From Owenia fusiformis (lineage: Eukaryota; Annelida; Polychaeta; Sabellida; Oweniidae), in the NCBI GenBank assembly GCA_903813345.2, contig CAIIXF020000003.1, positions 27,667,248-27,731,247 of the forward strand: a DNA stretch of 64,000 bases, given 5' to 3'. The notes beneath the pieces are model-generated. The model saw nothing but the letters and a program-made list of their open reading frames with translations, searched no databases and was not told where the DNA came from. Position 1 is the first letter of the stretch. Every line of letters begins with the position of its first letter. Position numbers and translations under genes: made by a program. Positions 57,540 through 64,000 of this stretch are shown piece by piece.

Positions 57540-57910
57540 AGGAAGGTCAAAAAAATATTTTACCCCTAGTTCCCCTAAATCTACAGTTTGTGTATAGAGA
57601 CAGGTCTCTCAAAAGTTGGTTGATAAAATCATCGTTTTCTTGTAATAACATTTTAACATGTACAAGGTCAAAAAGAGTCTTTTTTACCCCTAGTTCCCCA
57701 AAGTCTTCAATGTGTGTATAGAGATCAGAGACATGTCTCTCGAAATTTGGTTGATAAAATCATCGTTTCCTTATTACATTTTAACATGTACAAGGTCAAA
57801 ATAAGTCTTTTTACCCCTAGTTTCCCTAAGTCTACAGTGTGTGCATAGAAACAGGTGTCTCGAGAGTGGGTTGATAAAATCATCGTTTCCTTAATTACAT
57901 TTTAACATAT
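57540..57910. repeat. About 125-bp tandem repeat, three copies
   Basis: TACCCCTAGTTCCC recurs at 57561, 57685 and 57812. Each unit also carries AAGGTCAAAA, CTACAGT.TGTGTATAGAGA, and GGTTGATAAAATCATCGTTT. Confidence 0.9.
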
Positions 57911-59820
57911 ATCACAATTAACAAAGACAGGTTTTGTTGTGTAAATGCAGTCATAAAACAGAAACGGAAAGGATTCCTATTAATGTATATAATCTCGATG
58001 TCCAAGGCTACTTGGAACAAAATACTGATCAAATATGCTAACAAACAGTGTAATTAACCCCTGTAACCCCCTCCCTCTACTTGACTACACACCTTCTCAC
58101 ATATCACATTGGATTTGTAGTTTGAGGGAGTCATTATGAAAAATAACGGAAAATGTTGAATATCAAATAATACATGGATCAAGCCCAATATGCATATACA
58201 TTAACAATAGTGTAATTGTTAGATATCCCATGACTGCTTTATGGTTGCTGGATGACCTTCAAAACCAGATCATCTGTGCAATTACCCCCAACCGGTCGTC
58301 TTTCTATCATTAACTATGAAATAACGAACAAACAGTGCATCTCGTAATGCACAGTCAATTTTTCACTGTACACTTTCTGTTTCGAATGGATAACTGAATA
58401 ATCCATAAAGAAATTAATTGAAGATCTGTCACAGAAATAGCGATTCAAAATAGAATTTCTCTTAAGTGGTTCTTCTATGGCGATTATTCATTATAAAAAC
58501 AATTCATGTAATAGTGGGTCTATTAAATGCGTTCAGGTCAGTATTTAAGCACCTGTATCATAGTATGTGATGGAAGGTGATAAAAACAACAATAATAGTA
58601 TGTAGTTCCACTGATTAATCTAACGAATGTTTGTTATCTTTACGTAGCAATATAAAAATCACCCTTATCTAGAATTTATCTAAAAAACGAATGGATCAAA
58701 ATTGAAGTTTCTAGCTCGAGCAAATATCATTGGACTGGAAACCAATTACGAATTACGAATTATGGAATATGAGTAATGGGGAATGTTTATTTGTGATGTA
58801 GATGTAACAGACACAATTCTACATAAGTATACCCTGGAGGTGTCCATTTTAATAAAGAACATCATGCCCTCATCGTCTGAGCAATGAGTTTATGCCATGT
58901 GCGTCCTTTTTATATACCCTAACGTTAAGAAAAATTAGAAAAGTTTATGCTAATTTTAGTTGATAGTGTATTTTTATGTACCCTTGGTTTACGCAGCTAC
59001 CGATAAAGGATCAGACGAGTGTGTGACAGCGTGATCGCGGTGGTCCAAAATATATTTTCAATCCAAAGTATCCATATCTTGCGTTCAAACAACCCAAGAC
59101 ATCAACGATTTCAAACTTGACACGAAAAAGTGGATATAGAACAAGTTATTGGTGTTTCACTTGCCCCCTCCTCCGGTTATGGTGTTATACCAACCCGGAG
59201 ATCGAGCAATTTAAGTGGAATCTCGACTTACGGACGACCATAATATACCAGTCGATAGCGTACAATTAAATTTTTGATATCTTGAAATTCAGCGCCGATC
59301 AAGATCTTGATTCTCAACCCGCGCCAAGGAGGGTATCAATACTCAATAATAGTTATGTTTCTATCGCCACCAAAATTTGAAAATTTAGTTTTTGTACTTT
59401 CAAGGTGATCAAAGAAGTTCGTGATTTTCACTTCAAATTTTGAATCGCGAGTTTTGGTCTTATTCCATAACAAAAATCAAAATACACAAGAAGTGATTAA
59501 GAGCTCAAACTTAAGAATTGCTGATCATGAATTTATAACCAGATTATGAACAATAAATTCATATACAGCAAATACTCATAACATCAAAAATAGCTGTAGT
59601 TACTAACATTCCTACAATACAGTAGGTGTTCATCTTCAAATGATGTGGGATAGACGAAATCTAGTCTAGAAATCTATAAGCGTATCAGGGTCAACATCCA
59701 TCCGCAGAGCCGACGCCATAATTCATAAAACATGTATTTCACATGATCATCAGAAGAAATCTATGTTTGGTTTCGATCCCTATTTTTTTCAACAATTGCC
59801 AAAACCGGGATCCAAAGATG
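57911..59820. other. Intergenic sequence, no gene recognised
   Basis: No exon or RNA gene is recognised. The segment near 59440-59480 (GAATCGCGAGTTTTGGTCTT) resembles 30195-30235 in RPL14 intron 2 and marks a dispersed repeat fragment. Confidence 0.4.
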
Positions 59821-59822
59821 GA

Positions 59823-60002
59823 GTGTTCCAGCTTGTACAGGGTGTTTCATAATTGTTCCAGCTTGTACAGGGTGTTTCATAACTGTTCCAGCTTGTACAG
59901 GGTGTTTCATAATTGTTCCAGCTTGTACAGGGTGTTTCATAATTGTTCCAGCTTGTACATGGTGTTTCATAATTGTTCCAGCTTGTACAGGGTGTTTCAT
60001 AA
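59823..60002. repeat. 30-bp tandem array, six copies, built on a transposon terminus
   Basis: Unit TGTTCCAGCTTGTACAGGGT followed by GTTTCATAAT, six near-identical copies; one has ACATGGTG for ACAGGGTG. The last copy runs into GACACTCCC. The TACAGGGTGTTTCATAAT word matches the isolated terminus at 15697. There are no spacers, so it is not a CRISPR-like structure. Confidence 0.95.
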
Positions 60003-60668
60003 TGACACTCCCTCATCAACAACCAATCCGGAACACAATGCCTCCTAAATATATATAATTCTAAAACGTTTTCCTTCAGTACCTATGGGCTAAATATTGG
60101 CATGATTGAACACTGAGAACATAATTTGTAAACTCATGAATTGTAATCTTTATCACCACAATTTGATAGATTCATTGCCGATTCATTGTATGGATGTAAA
60201 GAGAGGAGCAGATAGTTATACATATATACTATAACCCATTGTATCAATTAGAGATCACTCGGCAGTTCTTTGAAATATATTTAATATACTTTTCTTTCAA
60301 GTATCATTAAGATATATCTCCAGTAAGCATCAAATGCTATAATTGGTGCATTACTCTAGATGATACTGCTCTGGGCTTTGGTCATCCTTTCTAGCTATTT
60401 GTTCGTGTTACACAATGGTACACCTGTGAAATATTACATCCATTGCAGTGTTAGAATGGTAGATATACACGTAATAATTATTTTTTTATCAGCAGTTTCA
60501 ATGTACAGAAGTGTTTCACCCGCTTGGTGTTTATTTGAAACCACTCGAAAAGAAGTGCATTTTAAAAAGAGGCAACTTCTTTTCGATATACCCCTCTTTC
60601 CAAATAAAATAATTTTGGGCCTTTTAGTGAGGAACTCAATTATACCCACCTATTTCTTACGTTACCCT

Positions 60669-60810
60669 ATGCCTGCCTGTCTTGCCCTGCCCTGCCCTGT
60701 CCTGCCCTGCCTGCCTGCCTGCCCGCCTGCCTGCCTGCCTTGCACTGCCCTGCCCTGCCCTGCCTTGCCCTGCCCTGCCCTGCTCTGCCCGCCCGCCCGC
60801 CTGCCTGCAA
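60669..60810. repeat. CCTGC/CCTGCCTG microsatellite
   Basis: Mixed CCTG, CCTGC and CCCG units, strongly strand-asymmetric (C/T on the plus strand). It accounts for Cys/Pro/Ala-rich and Gly/Arg/Gln-rich spurious frames on both strands. Confidence 0.95.
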
Positions 60811-61880
60811 AGTACTGTATTGACTGTCAAGATCAAGGAAACCTTAGAAATATATGTAGTTGATATTTCTGGAAAGACGAAAGGTGAATCCAAGAGTTTT
60901 TAGGTGGCGTTATTATGGCCTCATATATGTGAATTATGGGTTATCTTCTCATTTCCGTAAATGTAAGGACTGGAAAACTACCCGTGCAGAACCTGTTAAG
61001 ATAAGGTTGTAAATAGTAATATGTATAATAGGTATACTTAGTTCTACAAAATGTCCAATTTGACTTGCAAGTAATCAGACTACTGTTGTTGGATTCAACG
61101 TAGTAATCCAGTTTTATCTTAAGTGTCTGCAAAGGGTCAGTGAAAGATATTTACTGAACTTGTAAGAGATCTAGAACAATAAATAATCTTTACATAGCTG
61201 GTAAATGCTCTTGAATAATAAAGATTCATTTGAGAATTTGTGTGAAGAATAAGTTAACAAAAACAAAAAGTAGAGAGAGAGTAAAAGGTTTGAAGCAATC
61301 ATGTCAAGAAGCATGCCAATGTCCTTACAATCCCATTTTTCTGAAATGGGATTAAGATGCCTGATCAAATATGAATATTATCTAATGATATTTACGGCAC
61401 AGAAATCTCCAAATTCATTTAAAATTATAAAGCAGAGAGCGTCCCAACCTTTCAACTTCTGCCAGTTAACTTAAAATCACAAAGATCTTTTAAAATATGA
61501 CATGTCATATCAAAGAAAATATAATAGAATTTTGACAATTTTCGAAATTAACTAAGTTTTCTCTAGTCTATGTTATGTCCTTTAGAGCTATAAATCATGG
61601 GCATAATGGACTCCATCATAGGAAATTTACATAGTTTTAATATATTTTTACATTCTAATCAGAAAAAGCTGCACTAAGAAATACAAATATATTGATTGCC
61701 GCTCACAAAACATACATCACTCAAAGTGTTCATACAGGGAATCTTTTGATCGATATATAGTTCAAGAAATTCCTTGAACCAGTTCCTATTATAAATACGA
61801 AAGCTACTATGTCATTGTGATGGGACTGAAACATAGAAATACGACGAAGGATAAGTTTTGGTAACAAGATGGTTGACAAG

Positions 61881-62212
61881 CCCGGTGTGAAGGAAATTAT
61901 GGTCCACCAGGGATTATGGTCCCCCTTTTTAAAGGCCCTTACTGGCCCTGATTGTGTATAATATAATAAGGGAAAGAGGTCATCATGTAAATCAATGGAG
62001 AGTAGGACCATAAATTAATAGAACCTCTTAACCTTTTACACAGGTGTAAAAGGGTAGGAGGTCCTATCAAATTATGGTCCTACTCTCCATTGATTTATAT
62101 GGTGACCTAAATACAACTCTCCTTCATTATCTTATACGCAATCAGGGCCAGTAAGGGCCGTTAAGAAAGGGGACCATAATCCCTGGGGGACCATCATTTC
62201 TTTCACACCGGG
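61881..62212. mobile_element. 332-bp palindromic foldback element
   Basis: CCCGGTGTGA at the left end and TCACACCGGG at the right end. The arms match nearly throughout: GGGATTATGGTCCCC against GGGGACCATAATCCC, CTTACTGGCCCTGATTG against CAATCAGGGCCAGTAAG (written as complement), and ATCAATGGAGAGTAGGACCA against its complement. The centre is near 62047, where TTTTACACAGGTGTAAAA forms the loop. No clear target duplication is seen. Confidence 0.88.
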
Positions 62213-64000
62213 TGTAATGTTTTGTCCAAATTTTCTTTCCTCAAAATTAACCAAAGCATAATTCGAATCGTAAAGTTTTTCTGCACAAGTACACACGTGG
62301 AAAAATATGGAGTCATGCCCTGCATCTGAAAATCCAGGATTTGGCTACGTGATAATCTTCAATATAATTGATTGATCGGTGTTGTTATACATAAACAAAA
62401 TTGCTGAAAGCGAAAATGACATCCATCATATATTCTGGTATTTGTTGACACATAGAAAATGAAGCTTAAAATTATAAACTATAAGACTATCACACGAGCT
62501 ACACAAACCGCAAAAGCTCGACTCTTTATACAGGATATTCTTCAGCAAATGTTTGTATTTCAATTGGGATAAAAGTTTGGTCAATCATCAAGAAAGTAGA
62601 TTTCTAAGTATTACGAATACTCATTTCAGGCCTGTCGCCATTTTGTTAGCGAAGTGGGTCTGTTGTCTTAACTCTCAGTTTGAGTTCCTCTACAATGTAA
62701 ATATTGTACTCTTTTTGTTTCCGATGTAGGCACACAGCCACATCCTATTCCATTCTTCAGTCATATTAATTTTCTTATAGTTCCTACAGGCCGAGGCGCA
62801 ATTTATTGACATATTCACACATATTTCGACATTATATATTGTCTATAAATATTTTGTTACTCTTGTCTAGCTCTGCGGTTGTAAATCGGTCAAAATAATA
62901 CAGTTTTGTGTATCATGTACTAGATATTATCAGTTATATTTTATTGGATTCACAATTAGTTAAATGTATAAAAAAACTAGTAATTTGCGGTATATCAAAC
63001 AACGTCAAATCGCTAATTGTTCATAACAGAATATTCTCTTTAAGATTTTAACTTTTTATTGTAAATTATCATAGATGAACGTATGTTACATCAATTTAGT
63101 TTTGTTTATAATTGTTCGTTTTATTGGACTTTTTTCGATTGAACTTAATTGTTTCAAGAGACCAATTAACTATTGTTATTAGACAATACACCGACATTAA
63201 CACACAGCATATAAACAATTTACAATTGTTAACACTGTTTCTGATCGGATGTTTGTTTGGTATCATGCATAGATACGGGTAGAGTACATTACGTCACTTT
63301 GCATACAAATTGTATAAAACATATGGATATTTTCAAACTAAAGAAAACTTAAACTGTTTTCGATAAAACTTGTTTTGAATGATATCATGAAGCTTTTGAA
63401 TTTAGAGCCTCTGGTCATTATAGAACCACTATCAATATTAAAAGGGAATCGCTGTAATGGGAATTCTTGAAATAATAACTCATTAGCAGGACAAAGAAAG
63501 CTAAAATAAAAACTGTGTTGCCCAAGGTTAAACCACTAGAATTGGAGGAGGCTTAAACGGGTACAGATGAAAAAACAAATGACATCAATAAACTCATAAA
63601 CTGATGAAATATCGTTATTTTGAAAATGGGCAGTTCGAAAATGTATATTAAACTCTAAAGTCTAATAATAAAAATGTAGATACAACACTATAACTGTAAC
63701 TCAGATATAGATAATATACTAAGTAATATATAAAATGAGTTAAATGCGACATTGAATAGGTAATGAACCCTAAATACTTGACAATATGATTCTTTTACAT
63801 TAAATAACTAACTCATTTCTTTTCCTAACAGCTTTATGCTACAATCTGTAAATTAGATTAATAAAAAGTAAGAATAATATACGAGGCGAATCAAATCAAC
63901 AGTTTGAAAGATATTACCGTATTAATGTTACATAAATAAAATTCTTCAAACCACCCATTATTGAATTCGTTGCTTTTACGGATTATCAGGAATGCTTTAG
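62213..64000. other. AT-rich intergenic sequence, nothing recognised
   Basis: No gene, RNA or structured repeat is identified to the end of the window. Confidence 0.45.

Noticed and set aside
59743-60048. Regular 30-bp repeats considered as a CRISPR-like array or repeat protein
   Set aside because: There are no spacers between units, the context is an animal genome, and the unit is a transposon-end word.
60360-60863. 167-codon frame with hydrophobic start and Cys/Pro-rich end
   Set aside because: Its second half is the CCTGC microsatellite; the first half has no family motif and no support as an exon.

Overview
This is an AT-rich, intron-rich animal genomic window. The genes and repeats suggest a marine lophotrochozoan, most probably a shelled mollusc. 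No species can be named from the sequence alone. Six protein-coding genes could be assembled exon by exon with matching reading phases and GT/AG junctions.

Layout: 1-8.3 kb has no recognisable gene but several palindromic or foldback repeats. 8.5-14.8 kb (+) is a 7-exon alpha-carbonic anhydrase of the cytosolic CA2 type. 18.3-24.4 kb (-) is a 7-exon BTB / AT-hook / nine-C2H2-finger transcription factor, tail-to-tail with the carbonic anhydrase. 27.3-32.1 kb (-) is ribosomal protein L14; three of its introns carry box C/D snoRNA candidates, two of which are near-identical copies. 32.4-41.9 kb (+) is mitochondrial D-lactate dehydrogenase (LDHD, 12 exons). LDHD is head-to-head with RPL14 across about 290 bp holding an E-box and a YY1-like site. 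43.7-51.7 kb (-) is a 13-exon gene for a 692-residue secreted protein of a family I do not recognise, ending in a paired His-x-His domain. 53.75-55.93 kb (+) is a 3-coding-exon gene for a secreted Tyr/Gly-rich protein with a C-terminal peritrophin-A-like chitin-binding domain, as expected of a shell or cuticle matrix protein. 56-64 kb is gene-free apart from tandem repeats and a foldback.

The carbonic anhydrase, the unknown secreted protein and the chitin-binding Tyr/Gly-rich protein would fit a calcifying animal, but a biomineralisation role for the last two is inference. RPL14, its snoRNAs and LDHD are housekeeping functions.

The window is rich in non-autonomous DNA elements whose ends and target-site duplications can be read directly: a TTAA-flanked palindrome with a paralogous empty site, a TA-flanked element, a 279-bp element with a 9-bp duplication, and a two-copy MITE. 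Minisatellites with units of 18/54, 30, 40, 42 and about 125 bp account for most of the longest meaningless open frames.
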